The position numbers were made by a program, and so were the translations under genes. This document shows positions 24,539 to 31,933 of a stretch of 64,000 nucleotides of DNA, in pieces (position 1 is the stretch's first letter; each line of letters opens with the position of its first letter). This DNA is from Verrucomicrobiales bacterium (GTDB lineage Bacteria > Verrucomicrobiota > Verrucomicrobiia > Limisphaerales > UBA11358): assembly GCA_028712475.1 (NCBI GenBank), contig JAQTQB010000002.1, positions 434,001 through 498,000 on the forward strand, written 5' to 3'. The notes beneath the pieces were generated by a model. That model saw nothing but the letters and a program-made list of their open reading frames with translations, had not been told where the DNA came from and searched no databases.

Positions 24539-26089
24539 ATGAATGTTTTGAACTCGTTGGACAAGGCTCCCGGCGGCAACGGCGACCGCAAAAATCTCGA
24601 CGCCTGTTCCATCGTCATCTTCGGCGCGAGCGGCGACCTGACCGCGCGCAAACTGATCCCCGCGCTTTACCAGTTGTTCAAGGAGAAGCAGATGCCCGCG
24701 ACGTTCCGCGTCATCGGCTTCGCGCGCCGTGACAAAACCGACGCTGTCTGGCGGCAGGAATTGCGCACCGCGCTGGACCAGTTTTCCCGCACCAAACCGG
24801 TGGATGACAAGGTCTGGTCGGCCTTCGCGGAAAATATTTTTTATTGCGTGGGCGATCTGACCGATGACGCAGCCTACGCGAAACTCGAAACGCAATTGAG
24901 TTCATTCGGCAACCCGGCGTTGCGCGAAAACATATTGTTTTACCTCGCGATTTCGCCGAGCCAGTTCGGTGACGTTGTCGAACAGGTTCATCGCTCGCAG
25001 CTCTTGAAACGCGACGGCCCCGGCTGGCAGCGGATCGTCGTGGAGAAGCCGTTCGGCCACGACCTGGCCTCCGCGCACGCGCTCAACAAGGAGCTTACGC
25101 GTTACGCGCACGAGCGCCAGGTCTTCCGCATTGACCATTATCTCGGCAAGGAAACGGTGCAGAACATCTTGATGTTCCGCTTTTCCAATTCCATTTTTGA
25201 ACGCCTCTGGACCCGCGAATCCGTGGACCACATCCAGATCACCGTCAGCGAAAAAATCGGCGTCGGCGAACGCGGCGGTTATTACGAAGAAGCCGGCGCG
25301 CTGCGCGACATGGTGCAGAACCACATGCTGCAAGTCCTTTCGCTCATCGCCATGGAGCCGCCCGTGTCGCTCGAAGCCGAATCCGTCCGCGACGAAAAAG
25401 TGAAGCTGCTCAAATCCATCCGCGAACTCACGCCGGAAGACGTCGCCAAACAAATCGTGCGCGGCCAATACTTCGCCGGCGCGGTGGACGGCCAGCCGCG
25501 TCCGGGCTACCGGCAGGAAACCAAGGTGAAGCCGGACTCGAACGTCGAAACGTTTGTCGCGCTGAAACTGTTCATTGATAACTGGCGCTGGAGCGGCGTG
25601 CCGATTTATCTGCGCACCGGAAAAAACCTGCCGCAAAGCGCCAGCGAGGTGCGGATCCAGTTCCGCCCCACGCCGAATGTCTTGTTCGCCACGCAATGCG
25701 GTTCGCATCTGGACGCCAACGCGCTCACGCTGCGGCTCCAGCCGAACGAGGGAATTTCCCTGCGCTTCAACGGCAAGGTTCCAGGCATGAGCCTAGGCGT
25801 GCGGCCCGTGCGGATGCATTTCAGCTACGATTCCGAGTTCGGCGCCTACACGCCCGAAGCCTACGAGCGCCTGCTGCTCGAAGCCATCGCCGGCGACGCG
25901 ACGCTCTTCATCCGCCGCGACGAAGTGGAGACCGCGTGGAAAATCGCCGATTCCATCCGCATCGGCTGGGACGGAAAACCGCTGACGAACCGCGAATTTT
26001 ACGCCGCCGGCACCTGGGGGCCGATTGCCGCCGACGATCTGCTCGCGCAACTCGGCCACGTCTGGCACGAGCCGCAGGTGATAAAATGA
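24539..26089 (+). CDS. zwf: Glucose-6-phosphate 1-dehydrogenase
   Basis: A protein of about 516 aa oxidising glucose-6-phosphate to 6-phosphogluconolactone, the first step of the oxidative pentose phosphate pathway. The NADP-binding 'IVIFGASGDLTARKLIPAL' lies at about 26-44. The active-site 'RIDHYLGKETVQNI' follows mid-protein. An alternative in-frame ATG at 24470 would add 23 residues; 24539 fits the usual N-terminus. The next cistron (26086) overlaps its stop by four bases. The expected partner pgl survives only as fragments further downstream. Confidence 0.95.
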   Translation: MNVLNSLDKAPGGNGDRKNLDACSIVIFGASGDLTARKLIPALYQLFKEKQMPATFRVIGFARRDKTDAVWRQELRTALDQFSRTKPVDDKVWSAFAENIFYCVGDLTDDAAYAKLETQLSSFGNPALRENILFYLAISPSQFGDVVEQVHRSQLLKRDGPGWQRIVVEKPFGHDLASAHALNKELTRYAHERQVFRIDHYLGKETVQNILMFRFSNSIFERLWTRESVDHIQITVSEKIGVGERGGYYEEAGALRDMVQNHMLQVLSLIAMEPPVSLEAESVRDEKVKLLKSIRELTPEDVAKQIVRGQYFAGAVDGQPRPGYRQETKVKPDSNVETFVALKLFIDNWRWSGVPIYLRTGKNLPQSASEVRIQFRPTPNVLFATQCGSHLDANALTLRLQPNEGISLRFNGKVPGMSLGVRPVRMHFSYDSEFGAYTPEAYERLLLEAIAGDATLFIRRDEVETAWKIADSIRIGWDGKPLTNREFYAAGTWGPIAADDLLAQLGHVWHEPQVIK

Positions 26090-26430
26090 AAACCACAATT
26101 AGCACAACCCGCGAGGAGTGTGTTTTAGCAATATGTCAATTCGCACGACAATATCAGGCTAAACGAGAGCGCACGGCTCAACAGTTATATGAAAACACTG
26201 GCTATCACGCTTACTTTGAAAAGGTAACTCAAAAGGAAATTGAAATAACGGTCAAACAGAACTCCACGTTCATTGACGATTGGATACGGTTCACAGAAGA
26301 CAAGCGTTGGACACCGGCATGGGGCTTGGCGAAGCGTAAAAAAGTCCTTGGGGCGTTTTTCACGTTCTCAAAAGTGGAGTTAAAAACTACGAGGTTTTGT
26401 TTGAAAATCCAATTTCAGCGTGCGCGTTAA
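26086..26430 (+). CDS. Hypothetical protein (114 aa), AT-richer
   Basis: ATG at 26086 overlaps the zwf stop (ATGA), so it is translationally coupled to zwf. The product (MKTTISTTREECVLAICQFA...) is basic, with Trp-rich 'FIDDWIRFTEDKRWTPAWGLAKRKK', and has no membrane segment. Base composition is unlike zwf. No family is recognised. It sits where the pgl gene would be expected to follow zwf. Confidence 0.6.
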   Translation: MKTTISTTREECVLAICQFARQYQAKRERTAQQLYENTGYHAYFEKVTQKEIEITVKQNSTFIDDWIRFTEDKRWTPAWGLAKRKKVLGAFFTFSKVELKTTRFCLKIQFQRAR

Positions 26431-26473
26431 TGATACGAATGGAAATGGAAGATTTCAGATCACGACGCGCTTC

Positions 26474-26575
26474 ATGAAAAACTTTGATCTGCTTTCCTTC
26501 GCCACCGCCGACAAACTGGCCTGTGCCGCTGCCAGCGCATGGCTGCATTGCGCGCTTGCCGCATTTTGCATTTGA
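26474..26575 (+). pseudogene. 5' remnant of a 6-phosphogluconolactonase (pgl) gene
   Basis: The ATG at 26474 opens MKNFDLLSFATADKLACAAA, which resembles the N-terminus of DevB-type 6-phosphogluconolactonases and fits the position after zwf. Homology is lost after about 23 codons and a stop occurs at 26573. A shorter copy of the same start (KFELLSFANA) appears after the TA pair at about 27249-27283. No full pgl gene is in the window. Confidence 0.6.
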
Positions 26576-26596
26576 GGCTATTTTCGCATTGAAGTT

Positions 26597-26830
26597 ATGA
26601 GCGTCGCCGAAGCCGTCATGGAAAAATTGAGCGCGCTCCCGCCCCAAAAGCAGGAGCAGGTGCTGCATTACGTCGAATCGCTCAACCGCCCCGCCAAAAC
26701 TGCGGCCACCGACGCCGATCCTTACGAATGGCTCAAAATCGCCGCCAGCATGAACCTCGACGGCCCGCCGGACATGTCCGAGCATCTGGACGACTACCTC
26801 TATCGCAATGGCGGCAATTCCAAGCACTGA
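26597..26830 (+). CDS. Antitoxin of a PIN-domain TA pair
   Basis: A 77-aa protein (MSVAEAVMEKLSALPPQKQEQVLHYVESL). The N-terminal helix pattern 'KLSALPPQKQEQVLHYVESL' is typical of DUF2281-like/VapB-type antitoxins that precede PIN toxins. The C-terminal part (LDGPPDMSEHLDDYLYRNG) would wrap the toxin. The toxin gene starts 23 bases before its end. Confidence 0.75.
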   Translation: MSVAEAVMEKLSALPPQKQEQVLHYVESLNRPAKTAATDADPYEWLKIAASMNLDGPPDMSEHLDDYLYRNGGNSKH

Positions 26831-27236
26831 AGTCTTTCTCGACTCCGCCTACGTCATTGCCCTCGCGCAAGCCACCGACGCGCATCATTCACCGGCGGTC
26901 GAGATGTCACGGCATCTGGCCGCGCGCCGCGTGCTGATCATCACCACTGACGCGGTGCTGCTGGAAATTGGCAACGCCCTGGCCAAGGTGAAATCGCGCG
27001 ATGCGGCGATTCGCTTCATCACCCATTTGCAAAACTCGCCGGCGGTTGAAATCGTCCCGCTGGCAAAGGATTTGCTGGAGGCAGGTTGGGAACTGTTCCG
27101 TCAACGCCCGGACAAAGACTGGAGCTGGACCGATTGCATTTCGTTCGTGGTGATGCGCGAGCGCGGGTTGAAGCAGGCGCTGACTTCGGACGGGCATTTC
27201 GAGCAGGCCGGTTTCATCGCGCTGCTCCGCCAATAA
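26808..27236 (+). CDS. PIN-domain ribonuclease toxin (VapC-like)
   Basis: A 142-aa PIN protein. Acidic active-site residues are at D12 (VFLDSAYVIAL), E53 (LLEIGNAL), D109 (WTDCISF) and D128 (TSDGHFEQAGF). It is preceded by an overlapping antitoxin gene. Expected to cleave RNA when free. The pair sits between two partial copies of a pgl-like 5' end. Confidence 0.88.
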   Translation: MAAIPSTEVFLDSAYVIALAQATDAHHSPAVEMSRHLAARRVLIITTDAVLLEIGNALAKVKSRDAAIRFITHLQNSPAVEIVPLAKDLLEAGWELFRQRPDKDWSWTDCISFVVMRERGLKQALTSDGHFEQAGFIALLRQ

Positions 27237-27248
27237 TTTCCCCCATTA

Positions 27249-27283
27249 CAAAATTTGAACTGCTTTCCTTCGCCAACGCTGTC
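27249..27283 (+). repeat. Second copy of the pgl-like 5' segment (direct repeat of 26477-26511)
   Basis: acaaaatttgaactgctttccttcgcc resembles 26477-26511 (aaaaactttgatctgctttccttcgcc). By eye about 27 of 35 positions match. The encoded peptide KFELLSFANA parallels NFDLLSFATA. No further pgl sequence follows. Confidence 0.55.
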
Positions 27284-27356
27284 CGAAATCATACGGTCAA
27301 AATAAATTAAAAATAGTTTGAACAGATTCCCGCGCCGCCAGTCTCATAATACGAAT

Positions 27357-27526
27357 GGGTTAGGTTTCGCTGTTCGTTTAGGGTTGGCATAGAGGTTTTG
27401 CTCGTGGTGCGGCTCGGACAGCGGCCACAAAAAGTTGGTCGCGCCACCCTTCTGAGCGCCCCGGTGAGGGCGTATTAAACCTCGTCACTAAAAGAGGCCG
27501 GACGCAAGTCCGGCCTCTCACTTTTT
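27357..27526 (+). ncRNA. Probable structured RNA (6S-like size), unclassified
   Basis: A gene-free stretch of about 170 nt between the TA pair and accA, ending in a strong terminator. Pairings visible by eye: gaggttt with aaacctc closing a large domain; gtggtgcg with cgcgccac; ggcca with tggtc; and gcgccc-cggtga-gggcgt. A -10-like CATAAT lies at 27345-27350. Size and a long closing stem recall 6S RNA, but I cannot match its conserved bases. An accA leader is the alternative. Confidence 0.5.
27494..27526 (+). terminator. Rho-independent terminator
   Basis: A perfect 10-bp stem gaggccggac / gtccggcctc with GCAA tetraloop, followed by tcacttttt. It ends the putative RNA 53 bases before the accA start codon. 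Confidence 0.92.
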
Positions 27527-27578
27527 AGGGGCGAATTCGCATTGATTGAAGGGGCAAAAATATCTAATCTCCCCACGC

Positions 27579-28583
27579 ATGAAACATCAGCTCGATTTCG
27601 AGAAGCCGGTCGTCGAACTGCAAAACAAGCTGAACGATCTCCGTTTGCACCCGGAAAAACACTCGCTCGGCATCAGTTTTGAAGAGGAAATCCAGATAAT
27701 CGAGAAAAAACTGGAGGAAACCCGGCGCCAGATTTTCCTGAACCTCACCGCCTGGCAGCGCGTGCAACTCGCACGCCATCCAAAACGCCCTTACACGCTG
27801 GATTACATCAACCACGCGTTCACGGATTTCCACGAACTTCACGGCGACCGCTTGTTCGCTGACGACCGCGCAATGGTCGGTGGCTTTGCGAAGTTGGGCG
27901 AACATCGCGTCGTCGTCATCGGCACGCAAAAAGGCCGTGACACGAAGGAAAACATTTTGCGCAACTTTGGTTCCGCACATCCCGAAGGCTACCGCAAAGC
28001 GCTGCGTTTGATGCGGCTGGCGGATAAATTCGGCCTGCCCATCATCACGTTGATTGACACGGCGGGCGCGTATCCCGGCGTCGCGGCGGAGGAACGGCAC
28101 ATCGCCGAGGCCATCGCCGTGAATCTCCGCGAAATGACCTTGCTGGAAGTGCCAATCATCGCCGCCGTCATCGGCGAAGGTGGCTCCGGCGGCGCGCTGG
28201 GCATCGGGGTGGCGGACCGGGTTTTGATCTTGGAGAATGCCTATTACTCCGTCATCAGCCCCGAAGGTTGCGCGGCGATTTTGTGGAAGGACCGCACGAA
28301 CGCCGCCAAGGCCGCCGCCGCTCTGAAAATCACCGCGAAAGATCTGCTCAAATTCAAGCTCGTGGATGAGGTTATCCCCGAACCGCTCGGCGGCGCGCAT
28401 ACCGACACCACCGGAACCGCCGCGAATCTGAAAACACACCTGCTCAAGCATCTCGATGAAATTCTCGCGCTGTCCATCGCCGAACGCTTGAAAGCGCGTT
28501 ACGAAAAATTCCGCGCCCATGGGCATTTCGTCGAGAAAATCGAATCCACCAAGCACGGCGTGGTTCCCCAGGCCGCAGGATAA
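27579..28583 (+). CDS. accA: Acetyl-CoA carboxylase carboxyltransferase subunit alpha
   Basis: A 334-aa protein transferring the carboxyl group from biotin to acetyl-CoA with AccD. Family motifs are 'RPYTLDYI...FHELHGDR', 'NFGSAHPEGYRKALRLM', 'TLIDTAGAYPG' and 'IGEGGSGGALGIGVADRV'. Start MKHQLDFEKPVVELQNKL at 27579 is the usual N-terminus. The gene lies just after a terminator, so it needs its own promoter in about 27527-27578 or read-through. manA follows 6 bases after its stop. Confidence 0.96.
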   Translation: MKHQLDFEKPVVELQNKLNDLRLHPEKHSLGISFEEEIQIIEKKLEETRRQIFLNLTAWQRVQLARHPKRPYTLDYINHAFTDFHELHGDRLFADDRAMVGGFAKLGEHRVVVIGTQKGRDTKENILRNFGSAHPEGYRKALRLMRLADKFGLPIITLIDTAGAYPGVAAEERHIAEAIAVNLREMTLLEVPIIAAVIGEGGSGGALGIGVADRVLILENAYYSVISPEGCAAILWKDRTNAAKAAAALKITAKDLLKFKLVDEVIPEPLGGAHTDTTGTAANLKTHLLKHLDEILALSIAERLKARYEKFRAHGHFVEKIESTKHGVVPQAAG

Positions 28584-28589
28584 TCAGCC

Positions 28590-29564
28590 GTGCTTTACCC
28601 GCTTACTTTTCAGCCGGTTTTCAAGGAGCGCGTCTGGGGCGGACGCGAACTCGAACGGCTTTACGGCAAGAAACTTCCCCCTGGCGCAGTCATCGGCGAA
28701 TCCTGGGAAATCAGTGACCGGCCCGGCGACGCCAGCATCATCGCCAACGGCCAGCTCGCTGGAAAAGATTTGCGCTGGCTTATGACGCATCATGCAGCAG
28801 AAATCCTTGGTGGCGCGAAACCGGCAGCAGAGGGCCGCTTTCCCCTGCTCTGCAAAATCCTTGATGCGCGCGACAAGCTTTCGCTGCAAGTCCATCCGCC
28901 GGCAAACATCGCGGTGGAACTCAAAGGCGAGCCGAAGACTGAAATGTGGTTTATCGCCGATGCCGCGCCGGAGGCGAGCTTGTATGTCGGCCTCAAGCGC
29001 GGCGTGACGCGCGCGGAGTTTGAGAGAAAAATTTCCGACGGCAGCGTGGCGGATTGTTTCCATCACATTCCAGTGCGAGCGGGCGACACGATGTTTCTGC
29101 CGAGCGGACGCGTCCATGCCATCGGCGACGGCCTGGTGATTTTTGAGATCCAGCAAAACTCGGACACGACCTACCGCGTGTTCGACTGGAACCGCACCGG
29201 CCTGGACGGCAAGCCGCGTGACCTGCACGTCGCGCAATCGCTGGCGAGCATTGATTTCAATGATTTTGAACCGAAGCTGGTTAAGACGAAATTTGTGGCC
29301 GATGAAAAAATCCAGAAGCGTTCGCTGGTGAACGACCCGTTGTTCAATGTCGAAGCGTGGAAACTGAATTCCGGAGCGAATGGTTCTTTGAAACCCAAAA
29401 AATTGCAAATCATCGCGGTGACGGCTGGCGAAATTGAAATCCAGAGCGGTTCGACGGCGGTGAATCTGGCGACCGGCCAGTTCAGTTTGATTCCGGCAAG
29501 TCTGGAGCGGACGGAGATTCTGGCCAAGTCCAACGCGGCCTTGCTGCGCGTCGAGGCGAATTAA
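28590..29564 (+). CDS. manA: Mannose-6-phosphate isomerase, type I (class with short cupin fold)
   Basis: A 324-aa zinc enzyme interconverting fructose-6-P and mannose-6-P. It starts with GTG at 28590 (VLYPLTFQPVFKERVWGG). Metal and active-site motifs are 'LSLQVHPP', 'KTEMWFI' and 'PSGRVHAIGDGLVIFEIQQNSDTTYRVFDWNR'. The length matches the shorter bacterial/Gram-positive type. It is likely co-transcribed with accA. Confidence 0.94.
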   Translation: MLYPLTFQPVFKERVWGGRELERLYGKKLPPGAVIGESWEISDRPGDASIIANGQLAGKDLRWLMTHHAAEILGGAKPAAEGRFPLLCKILDARDKLSLQVHPPANIAVELKGEPKTEMWFIADAAPEASLYVGLKRGVTRAEFERKISDGSVADCFHHIPVRAGDTMFLPSGRVHAIGDGLVIFEIQQNSDTTYRVFDWNRTGLDGKPRDLHVAQSLASIDFNDFEPKLVKTKFVADEKIQKRSLVNDPLFNVEAWKLNSGANGSLKPKKLQIIAVTAGEIEIQSGSTAVNLATGQFSLIPASLERTEILAKSNAALLRVEAN

Positions 29565-29645
29565 TAACTGGCCTTCAACCAAGATCCTCTTTTAAATAAA
29601 GTTTTTGCGCGGCTCACATCGTTTTGCTATAAAACAAAACATACT

Positions 29646-30767
29646 ATGATGCAATTATTACTACGCCGGATTATTTTTCCATATTTCATGCTCATTTGCT
29701 GCATTTGCCATTCCGAAACTGTTTTGGTTGAAGGTCAAATCACTTACAGTTCTCTCGTTAACGGAGCATTGCAGTTGAAGGGAGACAGAGAGTTTTCTGT
29801 CCAAATAGACAATTGCCAATGGCAAATCACAACACGCGAAAAGATTCCACGGTTAAATTTACCGACGCAATATCAGACAACTTGCGATTCATCGAATGTT
29901 TATGTTGTTATCGGTTTTAACACAAACATCCAGCAATCCGTTGAGGTTCAATCAATTCTCCGGGGTAAAATATCAACGAACATAGTCACAGGAACAGCGG
30001 CTAAATCGTTAAATGAAGCCGCTGCCGTGGTATTCTCTGATATTTTCCCCGACCCGGTTAAAGGCGATCATTTTGCAATCCCTTTGTGGCTGGCTTTCGC
30101 CTCGACCTGCTATTTAAATATACAAACAAATGAAATGCTTCCACCACCTTTTCCTTTGGCTCCAGGGTTGGATCACAGGACAAGCAAAATGAAATTAAAG
30201 GCCAGTTGGCAACAATTCAACAGCCCGCCATTTCTTCCACAATCCATAGTCTACCATAATGACGGCTATTTCTATCTCCCATCAAATGGAAAATTCGAAA
30301 AAAAACAATATCCGCCTCCCTACAATGAGGGGTTCACCAACGCGACATTCAAAATTATTCAAACCACAAATTTAAACGGGATCAAATTGCCAATGGCTAT
30401 TGAATTTACCCACTTTGCCCCATTAACAGGCGGAACGAATAACGGCCAAACAATTGCAATCGGGAAATATGAGGCGATGGTAACAAAAATTGTCGCTAAT
30501 ACGGAAATGAAGTCCACCGCAATAAATGCTGCCCTGCCTTTGAAGAGTCTGGTTCGAGATGAGCGGATTAGGACGAACGCCGACACGGCTGATGGTGCGA
30601 TTTATTTCTCAAAAGATGGAAAGTGGTTAACAAGAAATGAAATAATTGAAAGGAACTCAAAGAAAATTGATGACTCAAAAATGTGGGCTAAGAAGTTCGT
30701 CGTTATTTTTCTAATGTTGACAACAACTTTATTTTTCGTCTTTCTCTTAAGAAGACGGATGTTTTAA
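29646..30767 (+). CDS. Secreted/membrane-anchored protein of unknown function
   Basis: A 373-aa protein with an N-terminal signal helix (IIFPYFMLICCICHS, about 9-23) and a C-terminal transmembrane helix (FVVIFLMLTTTLFFVFLL, about 351-368) followed by RRR. It is probably anchored in the membrane with a large extracytoplasmic domain. The gene is clearly AT-rich. No family is recognised. The next small secreted gene starts 34 bases after its stop. Confidence 0.7.
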   Translation: MMQLLLRRIIFPYFMLICCICHSETVLVEGQITYSSLVNGALQLKGDREFSVQIDNCQWQITTREKIPRLNLPTQYQTTCDSSNVYVVIGFNTNIQQSVEVQSILRGKISTNIVTGTAAKSLNEAAAVVFSDIFPDPVKGDHFAIPLWLAFASTCYLNIQTNEMLPPPFPLAPGLDHRTSKMKLKASWQQFNSPPFLPQSIVYHNDGYFYLPSNGKFEKKQYPPPYNEGFTNATFKIIQTTNLNGIKLPMAIEFTHFAPLTGGTNNGQTIAIGKYEAMVTKIVANTEMKSTAINAALPLKSLVRDERIRTNADTADGAIYFSKDGKWLTRNEIIERNSKKIDDSKMWAKKFVVIFLMLTTTLFFVFLLRRRMF

Positions 30768-30801
30768 ACGCTCAATTCAAACACGCTAAACTTATAAACC
30801 T

Positions 30802-31128
30802 ATGAAAAAGACCAATACATTTGGATTAAAATTGCACTGCTCATTGGCAATTTTTCTTTTGTTATTATTGCCGAGGTTAACTAAAGCCGATTGCGACACC
30901 TGCCAACATACAATCACCAGTGATCATGGCCCATACGAATATATGGTATACACTCCCTATGTTCCTCAATGTGGTCCACCGAATTCTTCAAGTGTCCGTT
31001 GTAAGTTCACTGTTTGGATTACAGTCAGTTGGCAGTATTACCAGTATTTAAATGGTCAATGGACAACTGGAGATAGCGGCCAAGCTCAAAATAGGGATTG
31101 CGAGGATGTTTCAGGTTGTGGCGGCTGA
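30802..31128 (+). CDS. Small Cys-rich secreted protein of unknown function
   Basis: A 108-aa protein with a signal peptide (LHCSLAIFLLLLLPRLTKA, cleavage near residue 29). The short mature part has seven or so cysteines (CDTCQHT, QCGPP, RCKFT, RDCEDVSGCGG), suggesting disulfides. AT-rich like the gene before it, and probably acquired with it. Confidence 0.6.
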   Translation: MKKTNTFGLKLHCSLAIFLLLLLPRLTKADCDTCQHTITSDHGPYEYMVYTPYVPQCGPPNSSSVRCKFTVWITVSWQYYQYLNGQWTTGDSGQAQNRDCEDVSGCGG

Positions 31129-31225
31129 AGTGATTTGATTTTCTGGAACTGAAGTTTTTTAGCAAAAACACCTCCTGAATGTTTCTGCCGCCCCTGCCGG
31201 GGCTTTGAACTTTTTCTGACTGAAT

Positions 31226-31244
31226 CCCACGGTTTCACCGTGGG
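31226..31244. repeat. Short perfect palindrome (cccacggt-ttc-accgtggg)
   Basis: An 8-bp perfect stem in the gap between convergent genes at 31129-31275. It is probably one of the dispersed palindromes of this genome; no T-run follows. Confidence 0.6.
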
Positions 31245-31275
31245 CTACTGTCTGGCGCTGCTCCGCAGCTACTTT

Positions 31276-31851
31276 TCAATTCAGCGACAAATCATCCGGC
31301 ATCTGCGAAAGCAGCTTGTTTTTCCAGCCGCCTTTGCTTCTGAGAATTTTCTGCCAGAGCTGGTCGGGCGGCGTTTCAAAGACGAGTTCGAGCGACGCCG
31401 GAAACGTGAGCCACGATTTGCGTTTCATTTCAACCTCAAGCTGGCCGGGCGACCAGCCGGCGTAACCGGCGAACATTTTGACTTTCTTTGAGGCGGAAAA
31501 CGATTCACCGACTTCCACCAGTTCGTCGAGCGAATGGCCAAGGTTCAAGTTGGGAAAGACGTTCGCGTCAGGTATGAAATTATCGGAGTGCAAAAAACTC
31601 AACGCGGTCGGCTGCACCGGCCCGCCAAGAAAAAGCGGCGAGTTTTTAAGCGGATCAGGCAGGTCGGCGATCACCAGCTCGCCGACCTTGCTGCCGCTTG
31701 AACGGTTCAGCACCAGGCCGAACGCGCCCTCGGCGTTGTGTTCGCAGATGAGAATGACGGTGTGATGAAAAAACGAGCCGTTCAACTCGCCTCCGTCCAG
31801 AAGCAATTTCCCCTTGAGAATCTTTTCTGCCCCGTTCATTGCTGGAAACAA
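31276..31851 (-). CDS. YqgE/AlgH family protein
   Basis: A 191-aa protein. 'GKLLLDGGELNGSFFHHTVILICEHNAEGAFGLVLNR' and 'FLGGPVQPTALSFLH' are diagnostic of the YqgE/AlgH (DUF179) family. Its biochemical role is not established. An alternative start is at 31839 (MNGAEK). It is followed at its 3' side by a dispersed palindrome. Confidence 0.93.
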   Translation of the reverse strand: MFPAMNGAEKILKGKLLLDGGELNGSFFHHTVILICEHNAEGAFGLVLNRSSGSKVGELVIADLPDPLKNSPLFLGGPVQPTALSFLHSDNFIPDANVFPNLNLGHSLDELVEVGESFSASKKVKMFAGYAGWSPGQLEVEMKRKSWLTFPASLELVFETPPDQLWQKILRSKGGWKNKLLSQMPDDLSLN

Positions 31852-31882
31852 TGTGCATCACAAAAGCAAATCTGGCAAAAAG

Positions 31883-31917
31883 AAAACCGGCGCAAGTGTT
31901 CCCCCCGCGCCGGTTTT
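31883..31917 (-). terminator. Rho-independent terminator downstream of transketolase
   Basis: An 11-bp perfect stem aaaaccggcgc / gcgccggtttt with a 13-nt loop. It lies 17 bases after the tkt stop codon on the minus strand, with a T-rich tail. Confidence 0.88.
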
Positions 31918-31933
31918 GAATTCTGCCTGGCGT

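Noticed and set aside
27357..27526. SRP RNA, tmRNA or a known riboswitch
   Set aside because: The GGAAGCAGC-type SRP loop, a tmRNA tag frame and TPP or cobalamin motifs are absent.
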